This document shows, piece by piece, positions 1 through 8,068 of a stretch of 64,000 nt of DNA. A program made the position numbers and the translations under genes. Source of the DNA: MVRV01 sp964469905. GTDB taxonomy: Bacteria > Desulfobacterota > Syntrophia > Syntrophales > Smithellaceae. Each line of letters opens with the position of its first letter. Within the stretch, counting starts at the first letter, position 1. The stretch spans positions 20,883 through 84,882 of the forward strand of contig CAYXZW010000008.1 in NCBI GenBank assembly GCA_964469905.1. The letters are read 5' to 3'. Below the pieces are notes generated by a model, which saw only the letters and a list, made by a program, of their open reading frames with translations, searched no databases and was not told the DNA's origin.

Positions 1-2395
1 AAGGGAAGCTGGCCACACGAGCCGATGCCACGAAACACCAGGGTGACTTCCGTGAGATCGTCGAGGGTGTCAATGGCACGCTTGATTCCGTTATTGGGCC
101 GTTGAATGTAGCCGCCGAGTATGTGGACCGGATTTCCAAAGGCGATATTCCCCCCGCGATTACCGATAAGTACAACGGTGATTTCAACGAAATCAAGAAC
201 AACCTTAACAACGCTATTGCTGCTGTCAATGCGCTGGTTGCTGATGCGAACGTTCTGGCCAAAGCCGCCGTCGAAGGGAAACTCGCCACCCGTGCAGACG
301 CTACGAAACATCAGGGCGATTACCGCAAGATAGTCGAGGGTGTCAATAATTGTCTGGACTCAGTCATTGGGCCGTTAAACGTAGCCGCCGAGTATGTGGA
401 CCGGATTTCCAAAGGCGATATTCCCCCCGCGATTANNNNNNNNNNNNNNNNNNNNNNNNNNNNNNNNNNNNNNNNNNNNNNNNNNNNNNNNNNNNNNNNN
501 NNNNNNNNNNNNNNNNNNNNNNNNNNNNNNNNNNNGTGTCAATAATTGTCTGGACTCAGTCATTGGGCCGTTAAACGTAGCCGCCGAGTACGTCGACCGG
601 ATTTCCAAGGGCGATATTCCTCCGACTATTACTGATTCGTACAATGGTGATTTTAACGAAATCAAGAACAATCTTAACGCGGTTGTGAAGATGATGAGTG
701 ATCTTTTAGCCGAAACAGACANNNNNNNNNNNNNNNNNNNNNNNNNNNNNNNNNNNNNNNNNNNNNNNNNNNNNNNNNNNNNNNNNNNNNNNNNNNNNNN
801 NNNNNNNNNNNNNNNNNNNNNTTATCAAAGCGGCAGCAGACGGTGAGCTCGATCAGCGGGCGGATGCAACAAAGTTCGTCGGCGGCTGGAACAAGCTGGT
901 AAGCGGAGTCAACGATACGGTTACTAACATTGTCAACCCATTGATGGTTACCGCAGACTATGTGGAGAAAGTCAGCAAGGGAGTTATTCCGCCGGAGATC
1001 ACCACGATTTACAAGGGTCAGTATAACATCATTAAAAACAATCTTAACGCGGTTGTGAAGATGATGAGTGATCTTTTAGCCGAAACAGACAAAATTATCA
1101 AAGCGGCAGCAGACGGTGAGCTCGATCAGCGGGCGGATGCAACAAAGTTCGTCGGCGGCTGGAACAAGCTGGTGAGCGGAGTCAACGACACGATAACCAA
1201 CATCGTTAAACCGTTGATGGTCACTGCAAACTATGTGGATCTAATTTCCAGAGGTGATATGCCCGCAAAAATTACGGATAATTATAAAGGGCAATATAAT
1301 ATTATCAAAAATAATTTGAATGTGCTTATTGATGCGATGCAGGAAATTACTCATGTTGCACAGGAAATCGCCGACGGTAACTTAACCGTTACTGTGAAAG
1401 AGCGTTCGGAACAAGATCAGCTCATGCAGGCGTTGTCTTTAATGCTGGAGAAACTGAGTGAAGTTGTTAATAATGTCCAGAATACGGCTAATCAGGTGGC
1501 CACTGGCAGTGAAGAAATGAGCGCGACATCGGAACAAATATCTCAAGGTGCAACCGAGCAGGCGGCATCGGCGGAAGAAGTATCTTCCTCCATGGAGCAG
1601 ATGATCTCCAATATCAAGCAAAATGCCGATAATGCCCAGCAGACCGAAAAGATAGCCGTCAAATCGGCATCCGATGCGAAAGAAGGCGGAAAAGCGGTTA
1701 CCGAGACAGTGGCAGCCATGAAAGAGATCGCCACTAAAATATCAATCATTGAGGAGATTGCCCGTCAGACCAATATGCTGGCGCTCAATGCCGCCATTGA
1801 AGCCGCGCGGGCCGGAGAGCATGGCAAGGGATTTGCCGTTGTCGCCGCAGAGGTTCGCCGACTGGCGGAACGAAGTCAGAATGCCGCCGGTGAAATTACC
1901 CGCCTTTCCACTTCGAGTGTCCAAATTGCTGAGCAGGCAGGAGTGATGCTCGCCAAAATGGTTCCCGATATTCAGAAGACCGCTGATCTGGTTCAGGAAA
2001 TCAGCGCCGCCAGCAAGGAACAGGATACAGGCGCCGAACAGATCAACAAAGCCATTCAGCAATTGGATCAGGTCATTCAGCAAAATGCTTCCGCGTCGGA
2101 AGAAATGTCCTCCACCTCGGAAGAATTGTCCGGCCAGTCTCAACAATTGCTGGAGGTTATTTCCTTCTTTCGGTTAGCAGAAGAAGGACGCAAAGGCGCG
2201 TATGCGGCCAGCCAGAAAAAACCGGCATTTAAAGCAGCAGCTAAAGCGATTCCGTACATGAAGTCTCCGGTAAAAGCTATGCAGGGAAAAGCGGCATTAC
2301 CCCATCCAACTGTTGCCGTGGACAAGTCTGCCGGAGTTAATTTGAATATGGCCGGCGGCGCTGATAAAATGGATGCCGAGTTTGAAAAGTATTAA
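1..2395 (+). CDS. Methyl-accepting chemotaxis protein with tandem HAMP repeats (5' partial, two assembly gaps)
   Basis: The open frame enters from the left edge (frame starting at base 3) and continues through two runs of N to the stop at 2393-2395. The apparent frame changes at the gaps vanish if the missing bases follow the repeat pattern, so this is one gene. The N-terminal part is a chain of about 91-residue HAMP-type repeats (273-bp DNA period, motifs like VDRISKGDIPPAI and IKNNLN). A final HAMP unit (about 1330-1420) leads into a classical MCP signalling hairpin with the tip motif NAAIEAARAGEHGKGFAVVA (around 1785-1845). No membrane segment is seen, but the true N-terminus lies outside the window. 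The protein ends in DAEFEKY, which fits the aromatic-x-x-aromatic tether pentapeptide used by CheR/CheB. Immediately followed by cheW, cheR and cheB, it is the receptor of this chemosensory system. Confidence 0.95.
436..535. other. Assembly gap (100 N) inside HAMP repeats
   Basis: A run of exactly 100 N, the usual placeholder for unknown length. Comparing the flanks with the preceding repeat copy (bases 163-339) predicts a missing 177 bp, or 177 bp plus whole 273-bp repeats. That length restores the reading frame across the gap. Confidence 0.9.
722..821. other. Assembly gap (100 N) inside HAMP repeats
   Basis: A second run of 100 N. The flanks match the copy at 1088-1096, where only three bases (AAA) separate them. 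The true gap is therefore 3 bp or 3 bp plus a multiple of 273 bp, and either keeps the frame. Confidence 0.9.
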
Positions 2396-2411
2396 TGTTG
2401 CCCGGTGAAGT

Positions 2412-2436
2412 GTTCCCCCTCCCGGCGAGGGGGAAC
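2412..2436. repeat. GC-rich palindromic intergenic element (REP-like) 1
   Basis: A 9-bp perfect stem (GTTCCCCCT / AGGGGGAAC) with a 7-nt loop lies between the receptor gene and cheW. Related pyrimidine-rich/purine-rich palindromes occur at 3084-3106 and 5556-5578. It lacks a T-tract, so it is more like a dispersed repeat than a terminator. Confidence 0.6.
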
Positions 2437-2492
2437 GTGCCGGATAAGAAATTTTAAAGGCCTGCAACACATTGCAGAAGGGAGATAATCCG

Positions 2493-2993
2493 ATGACTGT
2501 ATTGAAGATAACTGAGGTCAGACAATATCTGACTTTTAAATTAGCAGGAGAGGTATTTGCCCTGGATGTGGTCAAGGTAAGAGAAATACTGGACTACACC
2601 ACTATTACCAAAGTTCCGCAGACACCGGAGTTCATGAAGGGCGTAATTAATCTCCGGGGTAGTGTGGTTCCGGTAGTGGATATGCGTCTGAAATTCGGAA
2701 TAGCCACTCAGGATAAAACAGTAGATACCTGCATTATTGTCGTGGAAATCAATATTGATAGTGAAGCTACAGTATTGGGAGCTCTGGTGGATTCCGTCCA
2801 GGAAGTCTTTGAACTGGAGCCCTCCCAGATTGAGCCGGCTCCCCGGATAGGAACAAAATTGAGAACCGAATTTATTATGGGGATGGGCAAACGCGACGAC
2901 CAGTTTGTGATTATTCTGGATGTGGACAAAGTGTTCTCCTCGGAAGACCTGGAGATGGTGCAGAACATGGGCAAAGAAGATGCGGTGGCCTAG
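2493..2993 (+). CDS. cheW: CheW chemotaxis coupling protein
   Basis: CheW is the scaffold that links chemoreceptors to the CheA kinase in the signalling array. The 166-residue product has the two-lobed SH3-like CheW fold, with the family motifs LTFKLAGEVFALDVVKVREI near the start and GVINLRGSVVPVVDMRLKFG in the middle. The start at 2493 is preferred over an in-frame ATG at 2472 because a good ribosome site (AGGGAGAT) precedes it. It lies about 100 bp after the receptor gene and before cheR and cheB, so it probably serves that receptor. Length is normal for the family and nothing is missing. Confidence 0.95.
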   Translation: MTVLKITEVRQYLTFKLAGEVFALDVVKVREILDYTTITKVPQTPEFMKGVINLRGSVVPVVDMRLKFGIATQDKTVDTCIIVVEINIDSEATVLGALVDSVQEVFELEPSQIEPAPRIGTKLRTEFIMGMGKRDDQFVIILDVDKVFSSEDLEMVQNMGKEDAVA

Positions 2994-3083
2994 AAAGGGA
3001 AAGGGCTGAAGGTTGAAAGACTGAAGCGCTGCCAGGCAGGAACCCCGAAGCATGCCTGGGTATGCCGGGGGAAAAACAGATTT

Positions 3084-3106
3084 CCCCCTCCCTCGCCGGG
3101 AGGGGG
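3084..3106. repeat. GC-rich palindromic intergenic element (REP-like) 2
   Basis: CCCCCTCCC and GGGAGGGGG form a perfect 9-bp stem with a 5-nt loop between cheW and cheR. It is the same kind of element as at 2412-2436 and 5556-5578, with no T-tract after it. Confidence 0.6.
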
Positions 3107-3166
3107 AGAATAAGGAATAACGCCTAGTCAGGGGACCAGGACTATAAATTAAGAAGGTAGTTTGCT

Positions 3167-4018
3167 TTGATTGCTAATGGCGAAGAAATAAAAATAAAAG
3201 ACATGACGGATGCTGAATTTTTCCGCTTTGCCGAGTTTATTCGAGATCAGTGCGGCATTAAGCTGCCCTTGCCAAAAAAAACGATGCTGCAAGGCCGCCT
3301 GCAAAAGCGTCTGCGTATGCTACAACTTGGTTCATTTTCGGCTTATGCTGATTTTGTTTTCAGTGCGAAAGGAAAAGAAGAAGAACTCTTCCAGATGATT
3401 GATGTCGTTACCACAAACAAAACGGACTTTTTCCGCGAATCCAGGCACTTTGATTATCTCAATAGCATAGTATTCCCGGAAATGATTAAAAAATCAAACG
3501 GCGCCGCCCGGAATCAAATTAAGGCATGGTCTGCTGCCTGTTCCACGGGAGAGGAGCCTTATACTTTAGCCATGGTTTTAAGTAAATTTATCGAAGATAA
3601 TCCTTCCTTCCATTTTTCCATCCTGGCGACCGATATTTCGACAAAAGTTCTGGCCAGCGCACAAATGGGTATTTATCAGGAAGAGAAGATAGAGCCCGTG
3701 CCAATGATCTTCCGGCAGAAATATCTGCTCCGCAGCAAAGATAAGACTGTTGTGAGAATTGTGCCGGAGCTCAGGTCCTGCGTAAAATTTATGCGACTGA
3801 ATTTTATGAATAGTGATTTCGGAATCCGGGAAATGATGGATATAATTTTTTGCCGCAACGTTATTATCTATTTTGACAGAACTACGCAGGAAAGTATTTT
3901 ACAACGCATCTGCCGCTATTTAGTGCCGGGGGGGTATTTATTCATGGGGCATTCGGAATCACTCAGCGGGATGGATTTACCGGTTACTCAGGTATCAGCA
4001 TCGATATACAGGAGATGA
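3167..4018 (+). CDS. cheR: CheR protein-glutamate methyltransferase
   Basis: CheR uses S-adenosylmethionine to methylate glutamates on chemoreceptors during adaptation. The 283-residue protein has the N-terminal helical CheR domain (about residues 10-70), then a Rossmann methyltransferase domain with the SAM-binding stretch WSAACSTGEEPYTLAM, followed by ATDIS and FCRNVIIYFD. The start is a TTG at 3167 preceded by AGAAGG; a weaker alternative is the ATG at 3203. Only four bases separate it from cheB, so the two adaptation enzymes are co-translated. Full length for the family. It probably binds the aromatic pentapeptide at the end of the upstream receptor. Confidence 0.95.
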   Translation: MIANGEEIKIKDMTDAEFFRFAEFIRDQCGIKLPLPKKTMLQGRLQKRLRMLQLGSFSAYADFVFSAKGKEEELFQMIDVVTTNKTDFFRESRHFDYLNSIVFPEMIKKSNGAARNQIKAWSAACSTGEEPYTLAMVLSKFIEDNPSFHFSILATDISTKVLASAQMGIYQEEKIEPVPMIFRQKYLLRSKDKTVVRIVPELRSCVKFMRLNFMNSDFGIREMMDIIFCRNVIIYFDRTTQESILQRICRYLVPGGYLFMGHSESLSGMDLPVTQVSASIYRR

Positions 4019-4022
4019 TCAA

Positions 4023-5105
4023 GTGAGTTTATTAAATAAAAAAATCAGAGTATTGGTGGTGGACGACTCCGCAGTGGTACGGCAGACATTGATGGAAATT
4101 ATTAATTCCGATCCGGAGTTGGAGGTAATGGCTTCGGCTCAGGATCCTTTTGTGGCGGCGGAAAGAATGCGCGATGAAATTCCCGATGTAATTACTCTGG
4201 ACGTGGAAATGCCGCGCATGGACGGCATTACTTTCCTGCAGAAGATCATGAGCCAACATCCAGTTCCGGTAGTCATCTGCTCATCTCTTGTCGAAGATCA
4301 TTCGGGAACGGCGATGAAAGCACTGGAATACGGTGCTGTGGAAATTATCCAAAAACCCCGCATCGGCACGAAGCAGTTCCTGGAAGAATCCAGAATAAGG
4401 ATATGCGATGCGATTAAAGCCGCAGCGCAGGCCCGGGTCAGGCCTCTGTCCAAAGCAAGACCGGTAGAACCGAAATTAACTGCCGACGCCATAATGGCCA
4501 AACCAAAAGCAAACGCGGCTATGGTGGAAACAACCGATAAGGTAATTGCCGTTGGAGCTTCGACGGGCGGTACGGAAGCTATCCGGGTTTTTTTAGAGGG
4601 ACTGCCGGCAGATGCACCGGGAATTGTTATTGTGCAGCATATGCCGGAACACTTTACGAAATCATTTGCGGCAAGACTGGACTCTCTTTGTAAAATATCA
4701 GTTAAGGAAGCCCAGGACAACGATACCGTTATCACCGGAAGAGCCCTCATCGCTCCCGGTAATTATCATACTTTGCTTAAACGCAGTGGCGCCAGATACT
4801 TTGTGGAAATCAAAGAAGGCCCTCTGGTATGCCGGCACCGTCCTTCCGTAGATGTTCTGTTCCGCTCGACGGCAAGATACGCCGGTCGGAATGCTGTCGG
4901 AGTTATCATGACGGGCATGGGTGATGATGGCGCCCGAGGTCTGCTGGAAATGAAACAAGCCGGAGCCTACACTTTTGGACAGGATGAAGCAACCTGTGTT
5001 GTTTACGGCATGCCGCAGGAAGCTTTCAAAAGGGGTGCAATCGACAAGGTTCTTCCCCTGGAAAGCATAGCCGATAAAGTACTGCTGAAGTGCAAAGAAA
5101 AATAA
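4023..5105 (+). CDS. cheB: CheB protein-glutamate methylesterase/deamidase
   Basis: CheB removes methyl groups from receptors and deamidates glutamines; its activity is switched on by phosphorylation. The 360-residue protein has an N-terminal receiver (VVDDS near residue 15, phospho-acceptor Asp in TLDVEMPRMDG) joined by an Ala/Lys/Pro-rich linker (about 135-175) to the esterase domain. The catalytic triad motifs are visible: Ser in GASTGGTEAI, His in QHMPEHFT and Asp in GMGDDGARG. The start is GTG, four bases after cheR. All catalytic residues are kept, so the protein should be active. Confidence 0.95.
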   Translation: MSLLNKKIRVLVVDDSAVVRQTLMEIINSDPELEVMASAQDPFVAAERMRDEIPDVITLDVEMPRMDGITFLQKIMSQHPVPVVICSSLVEDHSGTAMKALEYGAVEIIQKPRIGTKQFLEESRIRICDAIKAAAQARVRPLSKARPVEPKLTADAIMAKPKANAAMVETTDKVIAVGASTGGTEAIRVFLEGLPADAPGIVIVQHMPEHFTKSFAARLDSLCKISVKEAQDNDTVITGRALIAPGNYHTLLKRSGARYFVEIKEGPLVCRHRPSVDVLFRSTARYAGRNAVGVIMTGMGDDGARGLLEMKQAGAYTFGQDEATCVVYGMPQEAFKRGAIDKVLPLESIADKVLLKCKEK

Positions 5106-5148
5106 AAGCTTTGGTGGTGGTATTCAGGATTAAGGAATGGTGACAGAT

Positions 5149-5532
5149 ATGAAACATATTTTGGTGATTGATGATGATGACATGCTCCGGGTAATGCTGA
5201 AAAAATTATTAAGTGATGCCGGATATGCAGTGGCCGTTGCGGAAAACGGGATAGAGGCAATGAAGTTGCAACAGGAGAATCCGGCAGACCTGATTCTCAC
5301 AGACATTATCATGCCCGACATGGAAGGGATTGAGGTTATCACGGAGCTGCGCAAGAAGTATCCGGCAACGCAGATTATTGCCATGTCGGGTGGCGGCCGC
5401 ATTGATGCCGATCAATATTTGACAATAGCCCGCAGGCTGGGTGCCCAGAGAACTTTTGTCAAACCGTTTAAATCAGCAGAGATGCTCGCAGCTGTGAGAG
5501 AACTGCTGAATATTGATGTTGCCGAAAAATGA
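5149..5532 (+). CDS. Single-domain response regulator (CheY-like)
   Basis: This stand-alone receiver of 127 residues has the acidic pair in VIDDDD, the phospho-acceptor Asp in LTDIIMPDMEG, a Ser switch in IAMSGG and the conserved Lys in FVKPF. No output domain follows. It may be the CheY-like output of the local chemosensory array or a phosphate carrier between the many kinases here. The start at 5149 has GGTGA five bases upstream; an in-frame ATG at 5137 sits almost on top of AAGGA and is less likely. It is followed by a REP-like palindrome rather than an obvious terminator. Confidence 0.9.
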   Translation: MKHILVIDDDDMLRVMLKKLLSDAGYAVAVAENGIEAMKLQQENPADLILTDIIMPDMEGIEVITELRKKYPATQIIAMSGGGRIDADQYLTIARRLGAQRTFVKPFKSAEMLAAVRELLNIDVAEK

Positions 5533-5555
5533 TGGATTCGAAAAAGTCAGGAATT

Positions 5556-5578
5556 CCTTCCCCCTCGACGGGGGAGGG
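5556..5578. repeat. GC-rich palindromic intergenic element (REP-like) 3
   Basis: A pyrimidine-rich arm (CCTTCCCC) faces a purine-rich arm (GGGGGAGG) around CTCGAC. A second small hairpin (ACCGGC / GCTGGT) follows at about 5584-5600. It resembles the elements at 2412 and 3084, making three copies in 3.2 kb of this locus. Confidence 0.5.
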
Positions 5579-5641
5579 TAAAAACCGGCGAATGCTGGTT
5601 TAGGGTGGGAGCGGGAGGAAATGAAAGGAGGCTGCTGAATA

Positions 5642-6757
5642 ATGCAAAATGATGAAGACCTGGCTCTCCTGCAACGGCGTATTAAAGAATTGGAAACGGA
5701 TGCACTGGAATTTCGCAGCCTCAAAAATGCCCTGTTGGAAGAACAGAAGTTTCTGATAGAGCTTACTAACCGCCTTCCGGGAATGGCCTATACCCGGCAT
5801 GACAACCCGAACTGGAAAATGGACTATGTCAGTCGGGGATGTCTGGCGCTCACCGGATACACCGCCAATGATTTAACCGGCAATGATAAAATACCATTGG
5901 CTCAATTGATTTCTGCCGCAGATATTTTCATAGCCAGAAAAGAAATACAGGCAGCACTAAAGGCAAAGACAGAGTATCGTGTCTACTTCCGCATCAAAGA
6001 TCGCACCGGAGCTGAAAAATGGGTGTGGGAACAGGGCCACGGCGTCTACTCAGCAGACGGCGAGCTGATTAACCTAGTTGGTTTTATCAGCGATGTTACT
6101 GAAGAGAAACATGCCGAGGAAAAACTGCAGCAGACCACGGCAAGCCTGAGAAGAGCTATATTGGGCACTGTCCAGGCTGTATCTACAGCCATGGAACTCC
6201 GTGATCCTTATACCGCGGGACATGAAAGAAGGGTTGCGGATCTTGCTGTTGCCATAGCCGCAGAGCTGGGCTTTTCGCAATGGCAAATTGAGGGAGTGCG
6301 CATAGCAGGACTAATCCATGATATCGGCAAGATTTACGTGCCCGTTGAAATTCTAAGCAAACCGGGACGCCTGAATGAAGTGGAGATGAGCCTGATCCGC
6401 ATGCACTCCCAGGCCGGATTTGAAATATTGAAAGGTTCGGAATTTCCCTGGCCCATCGCTGAGATCGTAATTGAGCATCATGAGCGGATTGACGGAACCG
6501 GCTATCCCCGAGGAATAAGAGGAGATGATATGCTTATAGAGGCTAAAATAATTGCCGTTGCTGATGTCGTCGAGGCTATGGCATCTCCCCGCCCTTATCG
6601 TCCCGCTCTGGGGTTGAATCTGGCATTGGAAGAAATTACAAGCAAGAGGGGCAAGCATTTCGATACGCTTATTGCCGACATATGTATTGATGTTTTTTGT
6701 AAAAATAATTTCCAGTTTGATTACAGTATGGAAACCGCGCGGAAACGTTTGATTTAA
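5642..6757 (+). CDS. PAS / HD-GYP phosphodiesterase
   Basis: Predicted cyclic-di-GMP phosphodiesterase with a sensory PAS domain. Residues about 5-35 look like a coiled coil, 40-165 form a PAS domain ending in FISDVTEEK, and 175-355 form an HD-GYP domain. Metal and signature motifs are intact: RDPYTAGHERRVADLA, GLIHDIGKI, HHERIDGTGYP and VADVVEAM. A good GGAGG lies about 10 bases before the ATG. It is cytosolic, with no membrane segment. The next gene carries a closely similar HD-GYP domain, so the pair probably arose by duplication and couples the chemosensory locus to c-di-GMP turnover. That role is inferred from family and context. Confidence 0.9.
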   Translation: MQNDEDLALLQRRIKELETDALEFRSLKNALLEEQKFLIELTNRLPGMAYTRHDNPNWKMDYVSRGCLALTGYTANDLTGNDKIPLAQLISAADIFIARKEIQAALKAKTEYRVYFRIKDRTGAEKWVWEQGHGVYSADGELINLVGFISDVTEEKHAEEKLQQTTASLRRAILGTVQAVSTAMELRDPYTAGHERRVADLAVAIAAELGFSQWQIEGVRIAGLIHDIGKIYVPVEILSKPGRLNEVEMSLIRMHSQAGFEILKGSEFPWPIAEIVIEHHERIDGTGYPRGIRGDDMLIEAKIIAVADVVEAMASPRPYRPALGLNLALEEITSKRGKHFDTLIADICIDVFCKNNFQFDYSMETARKRLI

Positions 6758-6790
6758 ATGGAAGGATGCCCGGAGAGGCGAAGTAAGCTA

Positions 6791-8032
6791 ATGAAAACGG
6801 ATAAAAACATCAATCCTGAAAAATATCATATTCTGATTGCCGAAGACAGCAAGGCACAGGTGGCGGCTCTGATAGAAATACTCACCAGCAATGGATATGA
6901 AGTAACTGCTGTGGAAAACGGCCTGGACGGGCTTTATAAACTTATGGAAATAAAACCAAACCTGATTATCAGCGATATCTGGATGCCGAAAATGAACGGC
7001 TTTGAGTTCTGCAAGGCAATTAAAACCGATAAGAATTTGCACAATATCCCGGTAATATTGATTACTTCGGTTACCGAAACCAGCAGCATTATCAATGGTT
7101 TGGATGCCGGTGCCGACTTTTTTCTTACAAAACCATACAGTGAAGATGTCCTGCTTGTAAAAGTGGCAGATATCTTATCTGCCGGCAATATTGTGGGTAA
7201 CGATCGACAGAAGGCGTCCGTTGAAGTCCGACTGAATGATAAAATTGAAAAGTTTGATCTTGATCCGCAAAAAATTCTGAATTTCTTTATTTCGACTTAT
7301 GAAAATCTTATCTCTCACAACACTAACCTTACTGTGGCCAAGAAGGAGCTGAGAATCTTGAGCGACAATCTGGAGGAGAGGGTACGCGAAAAGACTTTGT
7401 TTCTCGAGGAAGCGGAAGAGTCTTTGCAAAAGAGCCTGCGGAGCCTGAAAAGGACATTTGGCGGTATAGTAAAAGCGCTGGCCGGCACCATTGAAATGAG
7501 AGATCCCTATACGGCTGGGCACCAAAGACGTGTTACTCAACTGGCCTATGCCATAGGAAAAGAAATGGAGTTTCCGAAGGCGCAGCTGGAAGGATTACAG
7601 GTTATCGGCCTGCTCCATGATATCGGCAAGATAGTAGTGCCGGCGGAAATTTTGAGTCGGCCGGGTGAGCTCAATGAAATTGAGTTCAGTCTTATAAAGT
7701 TTCATCCCGAGGTGGGCTGTAATATCCTGAAGGAAATAGAATTTCCCTGGCCTGTAGCCGATGCTGTTGCCCAGCATCATGAAAGAATTAACGGCAGCGG
7801 ATACCCGAACAAGATCAAAGGCAGCGAGATGCTTATTGAGGCTAAAATAATTGCCGTTGCTGAAGTTGTCGAGGCTATGTCTTCACACCGTCCTTATCGG
7901 CCTGCGCTGGGCATTGATGTTGCCCTGAATGAAATAATAAAGGGCCGGGGTATTTTATATGATGAAGGGGTGGTTGATGATTGTGTCCGCGTCTTTAAAG
8001 ACAATAGTTTCAGTTTTGACGCTGTTAATTGA
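6791..8032 (+). CDS. Receiver / HD-GYP phosphodiesterase (RpfG-like)
   Basis: Response regulator with a c-di-GMP phosphodiesterase output. The 413-residue protein starts with a receiver (LIAEDSKAQ; phospho-acceptor Asp in ISDIWMPKMNG; Lys in LTKPY), then a coiled-coil linker (about residues 170-220) and an HD-GYP domain with RDPYTAGHQRRVTQLA, GLLHDIGKI and HHERINGSGYP. In the GYP signature the usual Asp of IDG is Asn (ING). The start at 6791 is chosen for GGAGAGG upstream; an in-frame ATG at 6758 directly abuts the previous stop. Receiver phosphorylation by one of the neighbouring kinases would be the expected input. Confidence 0.9.
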   Translation: MKTDKNINPEKYHILIAEDSKAQVAALIEILTSNGYEVTAVENGLDGLYKLMEIKPNLIISDIWMPKMNGFEFCKAIKTDKNLHNIPVILITSVTETSSIINGLDAGADFFLTKPYSEDVLLVKVADILSAGNIVGNDRQKASVEVRLNDKIEKFDLDPQKILNFFISTYENLISHNTNLTVAKKELRILSDNLEERVREKTLFLEEAEESLQKSLRSLKRTFGGIVKALAGTIEMRDPYTAGHQRRVTQLAYAIGKEMEFPKAQLEGLQVIGLLHDIGKIVVPAEILSRPGELNEIEFSLIKFHPEVGCNILKEIEFPWPVADAVAQHHERINGSGYPNKIKGSEMLIEAKIIAVAEVVEAMSSHRPYRPALGIDVALNEIIKGRGILYDEGVVDDCVRVFKDNSFSFDAVN

Positions 8033-8068
8033 CAAGAGTCTGAAGGCAGAAAGTGTGTCCCAGAAGAA

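Noticed and set aside
375..671. ORFs spanning N gaps on either strand
   Set aside because: They read through placeholder N or shadow the receptor gene.
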